Below are positions 1 to 7,974 of a DNA stretch of 24,873 bases, piece after piece. Below the pieces are notes generated by a model that saw only the letters and a list, made by a program, of their open reading frames with translations, ran no database searches and had not been told where the DNA came from. How positions within the stretch are numbered: the stretch's first letter is position 1; every line of letters begins with the position of its first letter. Made by a program: the position numbers and the translations under genes. This stretch comes from UBA1425 sp051881715 (GTDB taxonomy: Bacteria > Bacillota > Clostridia > Oscillospirales > Acutalibacteraceae): positions 1 through 24,873 of the forward strand of contig JBJEQK010000196.1 in NCBI GenBank assembly GCA_051881715.1, written 5' to 3'.

Positions 1-1
1 T

Positions 2-724
2 CCCCACGTCAGCCTGTTCAAAGAGCATTGGGACGTCCTCAACTATGACAAGGAGAACCTCTATCCCTTCGGGCAGTGGCAATACTCGCCCCGCAGAAGT
101 GCCGAGGAGAGCGAAAAATTTTACGAAAACCTGCGTCTTTTGGTGCATTTGGTGCAGGAGGATCCCCGTTTTCGCATCACCACATACCATGCGCTGGCGC
201 AGGAGCTTGCTGCCCGCCCGGAAAGGGTCGTGACCGCCGCCGATATGCCTGCTCTCAGGGAATGGCTTTCGGGCGGACTGCGACCGACTGAGGGGGAGGG
301 CTCCCTGTCCGTTGCCGATATCTTCCTTGCCTGCCGGAGCCTGCTGTGCGGCAGGGAAAAGCACGTTTGCGGAAAAACGAAGGGTTTTTTGGAAGCGCCC
401 CGGGGCATCACAAAGCCCGTGACACTCGCTGCGGAAGAAGTCCGAAATGCCGCGGCGGATATGGTGGAGGACGCATTTCTGCCTGTGCAGATCTGGGTGA
501 ACGGCAAGGCGATCGGTCCTGCCGACTGGCTGCGGGCGGCCATGGCGGTGCTCTGCGGCGAAGAGACGGTGACGGTCGTGCCGAAAGAACAGCTCGTTTC
601 TCTCGACATCCTGCCCGGGGTGCGGGACTGCGCCTTCGCCGGAACGTGGCGCCATTCGGACGATTTTCAGGACAAATACCTCTCCGAACGTCTGCGATTG
701 CAGTGCTGGACACTCAGGTTTTAG
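2..724 (+). CDS. C-terminal part of an unrecognised protein (5' end outside window)
   Basis: The frame is open from the first base of the window to a TAG stop at 722-724, giving about 240 residues of a longer protein; no start codon in the window is needed or likely. The early part (HWDVLNYDKENLYPFGQWQY) is rich in aromatic residues. The end (FLPVQIWVNGKAIGPADWLR) looks like a folded alpha/beta domain. No signal peptide, membrane segment or catalytic motif is visible in this part. I do not recognise the family and assign no function. The gene ends in a bidirectional terminator shared with the convergent malQ, so the two are separate transcription units. Codon use matches the neighbouring GC-rich genes, which supports a real coding region. 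Confidence 0.75.
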   Translation, partial: PHVSLFKEHWDVLNYDKENLYPFGQWQYSPRRSAEESEKFYENLRLLVHLVQEDPRFRITTYHALAQELAARPERVVTAADMPALREWLSGGLRPTEGEGSLSVADIFLACRSLLCGREKHVCGKTKGFLEAPRGITKPVTLAAEEVRNAAADMVEDAFLPVQIWVNGKAIGPADWLRAAMAVLCGEETVTVVPKEQLVSLDILPGVRDCAFAGTWRHSDDFQDKYLSERLRLQCWTLRF

Positions 725-730
725 AGTCAC

Positions 731-780
731 AAAAAACACACCGAAGCTTCCCTTTTGCGGAAAACTCCGGTGTGTTTTTT
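731..780. terminator. Bidirectional intrinsic terminator
   Basis: A perfect 13-bp inverted repeat pairs 731-743 (AAAAAACACACCG) with 768-780 (CGGTGTGTTTTTT) around a 24-nt loop. The A-run on one side and the T-run on the other make it work on both strands. It sits between the plus-strand stop at 724 and the minus-strand malQ stop at 795. Confidence 0.85.
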
Positions 781-794
781 ACTGCCGAAAGATA

Positions 795-2234
795 TTATTT
801 TCGTTTATACAGCGTGTTCCAGTGGCGCAGACGGGTCTTGTCTATGCTGTCCAGCTGCGCCTTGGTGACGCGGTACTGCCAGTTGCCGTCCGCCTTGCCG
901 GGGATATTCAGCCTCGTGTCGGAGCCGAAGCCCAGCAGATCCTGTATGGGGAAAATGACCAGTCCTGCGGCACTGCGGAACATGGTGCGCAGCACGGCAG
1001 TACAGCCGCCCGTCCAGTCGGGATCCGTATGCCCGCAATAGTCGAGCATCCGTTTACGGTTTTCGCCTTCCATCTCCCACAGATACCCCAGCAGGGTGTT
1101 GTTGTCGTGGGTGCCGGTGTATGCCACGCAGTTTTGGATGTAGTTGTGCGGCAGATGGGGGTTGTCGTCCTCGCCGAGGAATGCAAACTGGAACACCCGC
1201 ATCCCCGGGAAGCCGCTGTCCTTGACCAGCTGTGCCGCTTCGGGGGTGATGTCGCCCAGATCCTCCGCAATGATCAGCTTGTCCCCGGCAACCGCCTTTA
1301 GCTTTTCGATCAGCTCCATGCCGGGTCCCTTGACCCACTTGCCCGAGCGGGCGGTCTTGCTTTCACCCGGGACAGACCAGTACGCTTCCAAACCACGGAA
1401 ATGGTCGATGCGCACGCCGTCAAACAGGTTCAGCGCATGGGAAAGGCGGTCGCACCACCAGCGGTAGCCGTCCTGCCGCATGGCGTCCCAGTTGTACAGC
1501 GGGTTGCCCCAAAGCTGACCGTCCTCGGCGAAGTAGTCGGGCGGCACACCGGCTACGCAGGAGGGCATATTGTCCTCCCGCAGGCAGAACAGCTCCTTGG
1601 CGCTGTACACGTCACAGCTGTCCAGCGACACGTAGATGGGGATATCGCCGATGATGCGGATGCCGCGGCTGTTGGCGTATTTTTTGATTTCCGCCCACTG
1701 GGTAAAGAACATATACTGGATGAATTTCCACAAAAACAGCGTGTCCGCATCCCCCTCGTGCACCGTCCAGGCATACCACGGCTTTTCGCCGTTGGCGTGT
1801 TTTAAGCTCATGAATTGGCAGAAGGACAGCAGATAGGGGTCGCTGTCGATGAATGCACCGATCTTCGCGCGCAGGGCGTCGTCCGCACGGGCGGCGGCTT
1901 TGCGCAGGATGTCGAAGCGGGTATGGTACAGGCGGACAAATTCGCAGCTGTAGGGCGTCTGCTGACGGGCGCTGTCCAGCTCCTCCCGGGTGAGCAGACC
2001 CTGCTTGTGCAGCTCGTTCAGATCCACAAAATAGGGGTTGCCGCCAAAGGTGGAATAGGATTTGTAGGGGGAATTGCACTCGTCCACCATGCAAAAAGGC
2101 AGAACCTGCCAGTAGGAAAATCCGCAGTCACACAGAAAATCCACAAACTCCTTGGCTTCCTGCCCGAATGCGCCGCAGGAATACTCCCCGAACAGGGAAG
2201 AAATGTGCATCAGCACACCGCTTTTACGCTCCAA
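795..2234 (-). CDS. malQ: 4-alpha-glucanotransferase (amylomaltase, GH77)
   Basis: This cytoplasmic enzyme transfers alpha-1,4-glucan segments between maltodextrins or glycogen-derived chains. The 479-residue product has the family N-terminus (SGVLMHISSL), the GDIPIYVSLDS stretch, and the three catalytic acids: nucleophile D277 in GVRIDHFRG, acid/base E324 in IIAEDLG, and D377 in GTHDNN. Length is normal for bacterial MalQ. The frame can be opened at a GTG at 2241-2243, but that codon abuts the Shine-Dalgarno AAGGAG (minus strand, 2249-2244). The TTG at 2232-2234 lies 7 nt from it and gives the usual family start M-x-R-K-S-G, so I chose TTG. The gene follows the spoIIQ-like gene on the same strand, but a terminator-like hairpin lies between them. 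No glycogen or maltose genes adjoin it. Confidence 0.95.
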   Translation of the reverse strand: MERKSGVLMHISSLFGEYSCGAFGQEAKEFVDFLCDCGFSYWQVLPFCMVDECNSPYKSYSTFGGNPYFVDLNELHKQGLLTREELDSARQQTPYSCEFVRLYHTRFDILRKAAARADDALRAKIGAFIDSDPYLLSFCQFMSLKHANGEKPWYAWTVHEGDADTLFLWKFIQYMFFTQWAEIKKYANSRGIRIIGDIPIYVSLDSCDVYSAKELFCLREDNMPSCVAGVPPDYFAEDGQLWGNPLYNWDAMRQDGYRWWCDRLSHALNLFDGVRIDHFRGLEAYWSVPGESKTARSGKWVKGPGMELIEKLKAVAGDKLIIAEDLGDITPEAAQLVKDSGFPGMRVFQFAFLGEDDNPHLPHNYIQNCVAYTGTHDNNTLLGYLWEMEGENRKRMLDYCGHTDPDWTGGCTAVLRTMFRSAAGLVIFPIQDLLGFGSDTRLNIPGKADGNWQYRVTKAQLDSIDKTRLRHWNTLYKRK

Positions 2235-2294
2235 AATGATCACTCCTTATACGGTAAAGCATACCGCATCCCGGCGCAAAAATCAAGAGGATAT

Positions 2295-2341
2295 AAAAAA
2301 CGGAGCCGTGTACGCTGTACACGACCCCGCAGGTCACGGCT
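2295..2341 (-). terminator. Probable intrinsic terminator of the spoIIQ-like gene
   Basis: On the minus strand AGCCGTG (2341-2335) pairs with CACGGCT (2310-2304), with a further inner GTGTAC/GTACAC palindrome at 2309-2322. A T-run follows (the A-run on the plus strand, 2295-2300). The left arm overlaps the stop codon at 2334-2336, which is common for compact terminators. Confidence 0.6.
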
Positions 2342-2984
2342 GTAAAAATTTAAGCGGATCCACACGGCTGCCGTTGACCGTGATCTCCAGATGCAGGTGC
2401 GGTCCGTCCTTGCTTTCCACCGGGATCTCCCCCAGCTTGCCGAGGACAACGCCCTTTTCCACCTCGGCGCCGACCTCAGGTGTACTGTCCTTTTCCAGAC
2501 CACAGTATTTTGCCACAACGCCGTTGCCGTGATCCACAGTCACCACCGTGCCCCAAAGGGTGTCCGTTGTCACGCTCTCCACCTTGCCGTCCGCCGCCGC
2601 CAGCACCGACTGCCCGCGGTTGTCGCCGAAGTCGATGCCGTTATGCACACGCCAGTCCTGCATGGTGTTGGAGTAGACCACGGCGCCGTCGGAATAGTCC
2701 TTGGTGATGAAGTTGCCCATGGGCAGAACATACTGTTTCTGCGTTTCGGCTTCCGTCTCGGTCTCGGTCTGCGTTTCGCTGTACGGCACGTCCGAAACGG
2801 GCATATTCGCCGCTACATTCTGCGAGGGGATGTTGGTGGGCTGGGTGTACGAACTGCTTTCGGTGGTGGTTCGACCGTCCTTCGGATTCTTGGCGGCACC
2901 GTAGGCGCCGAGGCCTGCTGCCAGCAGGCAGACGATCATCACCGCGTAGGTTGCGGCGGATTGGCGGGAGGGTTTCTTTTCCAT
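2334..2984 (-). CDS. SpoIIQ-like membrane-anchored LytM/M23-domain protein
   Basis: The 216-residue protein has a short charged N-terminus, one membrane segment (about residues 12-31), a Thr/Glu/Gln-rich linker (40-85), and a LytM/M23 domain (about 88-216). The zinc ligands H114 and D118 (HNGID) and the H196/H198 pair (PHLHLE) are present. The further catalytic histidine that active LytM enzymes carry in a Y-x-H motif is replaced by Cys/Gly (Y160-C-G-L). This pattern resembles clostridial SpoIIQ, the forespore partner of SpoIIIAH in the engulfment channel. ATG at 2982-2984 was chosen because the AAAGGA at 2999-2994 lies 9 nt away; a GTG two codons upstream would be too close. A sigma-F/G-like promoter lies just upstream, in keeping with forespore expression. 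A generic M23 cell-wall protein remains possible. Confidence 0.75.
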   Translation of the reverse strand: MEKKPSRQSAATYAVMIVCLLAAGLGAYGAAKNPKDGRTTTESSSYTQPTNIPSQNVAANMPVSDVPYSETQTETETEAETQKQYVLPMGNFITKDYSDGAVVYSNTMQDWRVHNGIDFGDNRGQSVLAAADGKVESVTTDTLWGTVVTVDHGNGVVAKYCGLEKDSTPEVGAEVEKGVVLGKLGEIPVESKDGPHLHLEITVNGSRVDPLKFLQP

Positions 2985-3015
2985 ATGCACACGTCCTTTT
3001 CTGTTCTTTGTACCC

Positions 3016-3044
3016 AGTTTTCCCCCGTGTGTCCAAAAATATAC
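3016..3044 (-). promoter_or_regulatory. Candidate sigma-F (or sigma-G) promoter of the spoIIQ-like gene
   Basis: On the minus strand GTATA (3044-3040) serves as -35 and GGGAAAACT (3024-3016) as -10, with a 15-nt spacer. This fits the Bacillus/Clostridium forespore consensus (GYATA, about 15 nt, GGNNANANT). The -10 lies about 30 nt upstream of the ATG. No sigma-A-type hexamer pair stands out here. Confidence 0.5.
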
Positions 3045-3095
3045 ATTCCCCTTTATTTTTCCGGCGGCGGAAGCGCAAAATTCACAGTTTCTTCA

Positions 3096-3122
3096 TTGCA
3101 ATTCCCCGGGGAGTGTGATACT
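3096..3122 (+). promoter_or_regulatory. Weak candidate sigma-A promoter of the lipoprotein gene
   Basis: TTGCAA (3096-3101) and an extended -10 TGT-GATACT (3117-3122) are separated by 15 nt, shorter than ideal. It lies about 50 nt upstream of the ATG, and there is no better pair between the two divergent genes. Confidence 0.35.
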
Positions 3123-3171
3123 ATTAAACTACCGAATCATGAATTATTGTTGTTTTGAAAGGAGATCCGCT

Positions 3172-5349
3172 ATGAAAAAAGAGATCCTGAAAGCAATTTC
3201 CGCCGTAATGGCGGTTACACTGACGGCGGCGATTTTTGTCTCCTGCGGCCGATCCGCCAAGGAGCCGGAGGACAGCCTTGTGCCCACCGAGACCTATTCC
3301 GCCGCAACGGTAGAGGCGATGGACGAGGAAATGCTGAACGCCCTCATTCAGGAAGTGCTCGGGGAGCAGAAATGGGACGGCGACTACAGCAAGCTGACGG
3401 ATGTCCAGCGCAAGCAGATCGCATACAAAATGGGACAGCATGGCTACAACGTGGCGGTGACAGATAACGGTGTGGTCTACTACGACTATGTGCCCACGGC
3501 ACAGGAGGACGAGATCGCCGAGGTGGTACAGCAGGTGCTCGGCGAGGAAAAGCAATGGGATGGCGACTACAACTCTCTTTCTACGGAGGAAAAGCTGGCG
3601 GTTCGTGACAAGCTGATTGACCGGGGCTACGATGTGGATCTGGGCAAGGACGGCTTTGAATTCAAGAACGAAGCCATCCGCCGCGAGGAGACAACGAGTC
3701 CCAACTACAATTCTCTGCCCAGCCGGGAACAGATCGCCGCCGCAGTGGCGAATGTACTCGGCAACGACGGCTACAGCAAGTGGGACGGCAATATGGCGTC
3801 CCTGACCCAAAAACAGCAGGAAGACATTTTGCAGCAGCTGAACGACTACGGCTTTGACCTGGCCGTCAACAGCAAGGGCGAATTCTATATCGTCCACAGC
3901 CCGTCCTATACGGTGACATTTGAAAAGGCGTACACGGCGGCGCCCATCGGCGGCACCACTCAGGCACCCACCGCTCCCGCAACCACAAAGCCCGAAGGCA
4001 CGACGGAGAACCAGACCGGCACCACAGCCGCAGAGGTCAAAACGGCGCCCACGCTGGAATCGACCAAGCTGTCCGGCTTCGGCGGTACGGAGGGCGACGG
4101 CTTCTATGATGTGGCGGCGACCTCGGACGGCGGGTATATCGCCGTGGCGCAGTTCCGCTCCAAGGACGGCGACTTCGCCGGTACGGATACGTCGTGGAAA
4201 GGCACCCGTTCCGCTTTGGTCAAGTACGACAAGGACGGAAAATACCGCTGGAAAACAACAGTCGGCGGCACTTCGCTGAACGGTATGAACGGTGTCACGC
4301 TTACGGCGGTGACGGTGCTGACGGACGGCAGCTTTGTTGCGGTCGGCTACTCAGATGCCCGCAGTCTCGGCACTGTGAAGGACGACCCCATGGATGCGAT
4401 CCTTTTGAAAGTCTCTGCCGCAGGGGAGCAGGAATGGCTCAAGCGCATCAGCGGTTCGCTGGCGGATGAATTTCTCTGCGTGGCAGCGTTGCCGGACGGC
4501 GGTTTTGTGGTCGGCGGCACCACCTATTCTTCCGACGGCGATTTCAGCGGTCTGCCCGCAGAATGCTGTTTCGCTGTTTTGATGAAGTTTAACGCCTCCG
4601 GTGAAAAGCAGTGGATGCAGGTCTACAACGGCGGCACCAACGCGACGCAGATCTCTGCCGTGGCGGTCACCGGGCAGGGCTATATCTACGCCTCCTGTAA
4701 CGCCGCCTGCGCACTGGGTTCCTATTTGCAGTTGGACATGGCAAAAATGGCGGGCTACGGCAAGGCGGACGCCATCGTGATGAAATTCACGCCCGAGGGT
4801 GAGATGATCGCCTACCGTGCCATCGCCGGCTCCGGCAGTGACCAGATCAACTGTATCGCCGTTGCGGACGGCGGCGGTGTGGTGATCGGCGGCGGCTCCA
4901 CCCGAAACAACCGGGAGGACTCCGTTTTTGCCGGACAGTTCTGTCAGGGCAACTCCGATGCATTCGTCATCCGTCTGAACGCATCCCTGCAGGTGGAGTG
5001 GGTCAAAATGCTCGGCGGTTTGGAGCATGACTCTTTCACAGGCATTGTCCCTGTCAAGGGCGGCTATGCGGCGGTGGGCAGGACGTCATCCAGCAACGGT
5101 GATTTCAATTTCCTCAGCGGCGAGGGCATGGATGGCTTTTTGATTACCCTGAGTGAGAACGGTTCGGATGTTAGCAAATATGCATTTTCGGGCAGCAATC
5201 AGGATATTTGCCAAGCTGTTGCCGCAGGTTCCGGTAAGAAGATCGTTGTGGTTGGGATGACCGCCTCCGCAAATAACCATTTCTCCGCCATCAGCCCGAC
5301 CCCCGCAGACAACCCCGTCTGCTTCATCGAGTGGCTGGATGTGAAGTAA
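3172..5349 (+). CDS. Secreted lipoprotein with three small repeats and a seven-repeat beta-propeller
   Basis: The 725-residue product starts with a lipoprotein signal peptide (hydrophobic 9-23, FVSC with the lipidated C25), so it is expected on the outer face of the membrane. Residues about 50-243 hold three copies of a roughly 60-residue unit marked by VLG, KWDG(D/N), a helix rich in Gln/Glu and Lys, and GY(D/N)V. Pro/Thr-rich linker 258-293 follows. From about 301 to the end there are seven repeats of the kind GG-D-x(n)-VA-x(n)-DGGY-x-AVG, which suggests a seven-bladed beta-propeller. ATG at 3172 was chosen for the AAAGGAG at 3158-3164 (7-nt spacing) and the signal peptide; an upstream in-frame ATG has neither. 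The ligand is unknown. The gene stands alone, divergent from the spoIIQ-like gene, and no terminator is evident after it. Confidence 0.85.
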   Translation: MKKEILKAISAVMAVTLTAAIFVSCGRSAKEPEDSLVPTETYSAATVEAMDEEMLNALIQEVLGEQKWDGDYSKLTDVQRKQIAYKMGQHGYNVAVTDNGVVYYDYVPTAQEDEIAEVVQQVLGEEKQWDGDYNSLSTEEKLAVRDKLIDRGYDVDLGKDGFEFKNEAIRREETTSPNYNSLPSREQIAAAVANVLGNDGYSKWDGNMASLTQKQQEDILQQLNDYGFDLAVNSKGEFYIVHSPSYTVTFEKAYTAAPIGGTTQAPTAPATTKPEGTTENQTGTTAAEVKTAPTLESTKLSGFGGTEGDGFYDVAATSDGGYIAVAQFRSKDGDFAGTDTSWKGTRSALVKYDKDGKYRWKTTVGGTSLNGMNGVTLTAVTVLTDGSFVAVGYSDARSLGTVKDDPMDAILLKVSAAGEQEWLKRISGSLADEFLCVAALPDGGFVVGGTTYSSDGDFSGLPAECCFAVLMKFNASGEKQWMQVYNGGTNATQISAVAVTGQGYIYASCNAACALGSYLQLDMAKMAGYGKADAIVMKFTPEGEMIAYRAIAGSGSDQINCIAVADGGGVVIGGGSTRNNREDSVFAGQFCQGNSDAFVIRLNASLQVEWVKMLGGLEHDSFTGIVPVKGGYAAVGRTSSSNGDFNFLSGEGMDGFLITLSENGSDVSKYAFSGSNQDICQAVAAGSGKKIVVVGMTASANNHFSAISPTPADNPVCFIEWLDVK

Positions 5350-5362
5350 ACGCAAGAATTTG

Positions 5363-5390
5363 TTGACAAGCCACGATTTTATGGTATACT
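5363..5390 (+). promoter_or_regulatory. Strong sigma-A promoter of fba
   Basis: Consensus TTGACA (5363-5368), a 16-nt spacer and the extended -10 TGG-TATACT (hexamer 5385-5390) are present. Transcription would start near 5397, leaving about 200 nt of 5' leader, most of it the palindromic element at 5407-5569. Confidence 0.8.
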
Positions 5391-5406
5391 ATTACAGGAA
5401 GTTTTG

Positions 5407-5569
5407 AGGCAACACCGCACAAATTGCGGCGTACGCCTTGCTTGAATCTTATTCCGTCAGCTTACACGAAAATCCCTTGAGTTGCGTTAGCAAATCGGCG
5501 GTCTTTTCGTACAACCTGACGAAAAATCTTGCTTCGCAATCCGCACACCCCAATTGTGCGGTGTTGCCT
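5407..5569. mobile_element. MITE-like palindromic element in the fba leader
   Basis: Terminal inverted repeats of 19-20 nt bound the element: AGGCAACACCGCACAAATTG (5407-5426) and its near-perfect complement at 5551-5569 (one extra A on the left). Inside is a second imperfect stem, CGTCAG...CGAAAA (about 5455-5472) against TTTTCG...CTGACG (about 5505-5522), capped by a small TTGC-GTTA-GCAA hairpin. It has no coding capacity and is about 163 nt long. A related sequence lies at 16257-16412, so this is a dispersed family. No clear target-site duplication can be read. It could instead be a folded RNA leader, but the second copy without a downstream gene in the same arrangement favours a mobile repeat. 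Confidence 0.75.
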
Positions 5570-5595
5570 TAAAGTAATATAAGGAGTGAAAGAAA

Positions 5596-6531
5596 ATGCC
5601 TTTAGTAACGACCAAGAAAATGTTTGAGGACGCCTATAAGGGCGGCTATGCCGTCGGCGCATTCAACGTCAACAACATGGAGATCATTCAGGGTATCGTC
5701 GGCGCAGGCGCAAAGCTGAATGCACCGCTGATCCTTCAGGTTTCCAAGGGTGCCAGAGCCTATGCAAACCACACCTATCTTGTAAAGCTGGTGGAGGCTG
5801 CTGTGGAGGAGACCGGCCTGCCCATCGCCCTGCATCTTGACCACGGCCCCGATTTTGAGACCTGCAAGAGCTGTATCGACGGCGGCTTCACCTCCGTCAT
5901 GATCGACGGTTCCCATCTGCCCTACGAGGAGAACGTTGCCCTGACCAAGAAGGTCGTGGACTATGCCCACGCCCACGGCGTTGTTGTCGAGGGTGAGCTG
6001 GGTCAGCTGGCCGGCATCGAGGATGACGTCAACGTTTCCGCAGAGGACGCCTCCTACACAAAGCCCGAACAGGTACAGGATTTCGTGACCCGCACCGGCG
6101 TGGATTCTTTGGCCATCGCCATCGGCACCAGCCACGGCGCGTTCAAGTTCAAACCCGGTCAGGATCCCAAGATCCGCATTGACATTCTCGAAGAAGTCGA
6201 AGCACGTCTGCCCGGCTTCCCCATCGTTCTGCACGGCGCTTCCTCCGTCCCGCAGGAATTTGTTGCTCTGATCAACAAGTACGGCGGCGCCATGGACAAC
6301 GCCATCGGCATCCCCGAAAGCGAGCTGCGCAAGGCTGCCGGCAAGGCTGTCTGCAAGATCAACATCGACTCCGACCTTCGTCTTGCCATGACCGCCGCTA
6401 TCCGTCAGTACATGGCGGAGAACCCCAGCCACTTCGATCCCCGCCAGTATCTCAAGCCCGCCCGCGAAGCCATCCAGAAGATGGTCGAGCACAAGATCGT
6501 GGACGTCCTCGGCTGCAACGGGAAGGCTTAA
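5596..6531 (+). CDS. fba: Class II fructose-1,6-bisphosphate aldolase
   Basis: This cytoplasmic zinc enzyme cleaves fructose-1,6-bisphosphate to glyceraldehyde-3-phosphate and dihydroxyacetone phosphate in glycolysis, and runs in reverse in gluconeogenesis. The 311-residue product has catalytic D82 and zinc ligand H83 in LHLDHG, H180 in GTSHGAF and H213 in VLHGASS, plus the family stretch MIDGSHLPYEEN. Length is typical of the bacterial class IIB type. ATG at 5596 is preceded by AAGGAG at 5581-5586 (9-nt spacing). The gene is monocistronic: a strong promoter lies at 5363-5390 and a UUCG-loop terminator at 6545-6569. The long leader is made almost entirely of a MITE-like palindrome. Codon use is strongly biased to C-ending codons, as expected for a highly expressed gene. 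Confidence 0.97.
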   Translation: MPLVTTKKMFEDAYKGGYAVGAFNVNNMEIIQGIVGAGAKLNAPLILQVSKGARAYANHTYLVKLVEAAVEETGLPIALHLDHGPDFETCKSCIDGGFTSVMIDGSHLPYEENVALTKKVVDYAHAHGVVVEGELGQLAGIEDDVNVSAEDASYTKPEQVQDFVTRTGVDSLAIAIGTSHGAFKFKPGQDPKIRIDILEEVEARLPGFPIVLHGASSVPQEFVALINKYGGAMDNAIGIPESELRKAAGKAVCKINIDSDLRLAMTAAIRQYMAENPSHFDPRQYLKPAREAIQKMVEHKIVDVLGCNGKA

Positions 6532-6544
6532 CCTTCAACCGCAA

Positions 6545-6569
6545 CAGACTCTCTTCGGAGGGTCTGTTT
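6545..6569 (+). terminator. Intrinsic terminator of fba
   Basis: CAGACTCTC (6545-6553) and GAGGGTCTG (6558-6566) pair around a TTCG tetraloop with one G-U pair. Only a short T-run follows, so efficiency is uncertain. Confidence 0.6.
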
Positions 6570-6635
6570 GACTGTCAATAAAGGCACCCGAGCACAAAAA
6601 GAACTTGAAATAATATCCCAAATTATATGAAACAC

Positions 6636-6671
6636 AATCAGCGATACGGCATCAAAACCGTGTCGCTGATT
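6636..6671. other. Strong hairpin between fba and the ATPase gene
   Basis: AATCAGCGATACGG (6636-6649) pairs with CCGTGTCGCTGATT (6658-6671), 13 of 14 positions, around an 8-nt loop. T-rich sequence follows on both strands but there is no clean T-run. It may end the minus-strand ATPase transcript. Confidence 0.55.
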
Positions 6672-6686
6672 CTATACTTGCTATTT

Positions 6687-6750
6687 TTCGGCTGACTTGA
6701 TATTCAATATTATAATAACCAAAAACATTGACCCATTTTACAAATAGCTT
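6687..6750. repeat. Left copy of imperfect direct repeat flanking the ATPase gene
   Basis: TTCGGCTGA...TATTCAATATTAT...CCCATTTTACAAATAGCTT matches 7975-8047 in the same orientation, with small gaps. It covers the last four codons and the stop of the ATPase gene and the downstream AT-rich sequence. The second copy carries the gene's promoter. Confidence 0.65.
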
Positions 6751-7961
6751 ATGGGAATGATTTTGTCTTTGCCTTGAAGCGTAATTAGTCTGTCGTAGAG
6801 GCAAACTACACCGCCTGAACCGCGTTTGATGCCGGGAATTTTGTCCAACACACGGAACGCGTCCACATCCCTCTTGGACGGGTCTGCGTGCTTTTTCATC
6901 TCAATGGGATATAAATTTCCGCCGTTTTCGATGAGCAGGTCGATTTCGTTCATGTCTCTGTCCCGGTAGAAATATATCGGAAGATCTAAAATGCCTCTGT
7001 TTGTATAACTCTTGATGATCTCCGATACAACAAAGGTTTCAAAGAAAGCGCCTGCCATCGCACCATTTTTCAAAACGTCAGGTGTATTCCACTTTGTCAG
7101 ATAGGCAGCAAGACCGGTATCAAGAAAATATAGCTTGGGTGTTTTTATCGCTCGTTTGGTGATGTTGTTGGCGTACGGCTGAAGCAGATATACGATGTTG
7201 GAAGCTACAAGGATTGAAAGCCACCGTTCCGCAGTCGGCTGGCTGATGCCGACATCTCTGGCAAGAGACGCCATGTTCAGCAGTTGACCGGTGGATGCTG
7301 CTGCTGCAATCATGAACTTGGTGAATTGTACCGTATCACCGATTTCCGACAATTCCCGCACATCCCGATCAATGTAGGTGCGCACATAGGCGCCGTAATA
7401 TATCTGCCAGTCAAAATCGGGGTGATCGGCAAGCTCGGGCATCGAACCTCGGTGAATCCGTTCCCAAACCACATCGTAGGAGATGTCTGCAAGGTCTTTT
7501 TTTCTCTCTGTGAAATACTCCTCGGTGGGGATAAACGGGAGATCACACTCTACGCCGTAGGCTTCCCGCATGGACAGACCGAGAAGGTTCACAAGTCCGA
7601 TTCGTCCTGCAAGCGATTCGCTGACGCCCTTCATCATTTTGAATTGCTGAGAACCGCACATGAAAAACTGTCCTTTTTTGTGCTCACGGTCAAGCAGTAT
7701 TTTGATTTGCGCAAAAAGAGCAGGTGCCTTTTGAATCTCATCGACAAAAACGGGAGGAGGATTATCCTTAAAAAAAGTTCCGCTTTCTTCTTCTGCGCTT
7801 GCTTGCACAATGGGGTCATCGAGAGTGACAGTGTGCATATCCCCGGTTATTTTTTCAAGCATCGTTGTTTTGCCGACTTGTCTCGGTCCGGCAACAAGTA
7901 CCGCACCGAACATCCGGGATAATTCCTGTACAGTTTTTTCGGCGTGTCTTTTAATGTACAT
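6738..7961 (-). CDS. AAA-family ATPase with C-terminal DUF4143 domain
   Basis: The 407-residue protein has a Walker A motif near residue 25 (GPRQVGKTT), a Walker B motif with sensor-like context (PVFVDEIQKAP), an HTH-like segment (MASLARDVGISQPTAERWL), and a C-terminal DUF4143 region with EIDLLIENGG and PIEMKKH, resembling a PD-(D/E)XK-type core. Proteins of this architecture are widespread, often in accessory DNA, and their function is poorly defined. ATG at 7959-7961 is preceded by AAGGGA at 9 nt. A near-consensus promoter and an overlapping palindrome lie upstream. The gene is clearly more AT-rich than its neighbours and is bounded by direct repeats, both of which suggest acquisition by transfer. 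Confidence 0.9.
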   Translation of the reverse strand: MYIKRHAEKTVQELSRMFGAVLVAGPRQVGKTTMLEKITGDMHTVTLDDPIVQASAEEESGTFFKDNPPPVFVDEIQKAPALFAQIKILLDREHKKGQFFMCGSQQFKMMKGVSESLAGRIGLVNLLGLSMREAYGVECDLPFIPTEEYFTERKKDLADISYDVVWERIHRGSMPELADHPDFDWQIYYGAYVRTYIDRDVRELSEIGDTVQFTKFMIAAAASTGQLLNMASLARDVGISQPTAERWLSILVASNIVYLLQPYANNITKRAIKTPKLYFLDTGLAAYLTKWNTPDVLKNGAMAGAFFETFVVSEIIKSYTNRGILDLPIYFYRDRDMNEIDLLIENGGNLYPIEMKKHADPSKRDVDAFRVLDKIPGIKRGSGGVVCLYDRLITLQGKDKIIPISYL

Positions 7962-7974
7962 AAAAAGCAGTCCC

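Noticed and set aside
15..724. Polysaccharide-deacetylase-like identity for the first gene
   Set aside because: No Asp-His-His metal motif is visible in the part present; the likeness was only a general helix/strand impression.
2235..2243. GTG start of malQ at 2243
   Set aside because: The GTG directly abuts the AAGGAG, leaving no room for initiation; the TTG at 2232-2234 has 7-nt spacing and gives the family N-terminus.
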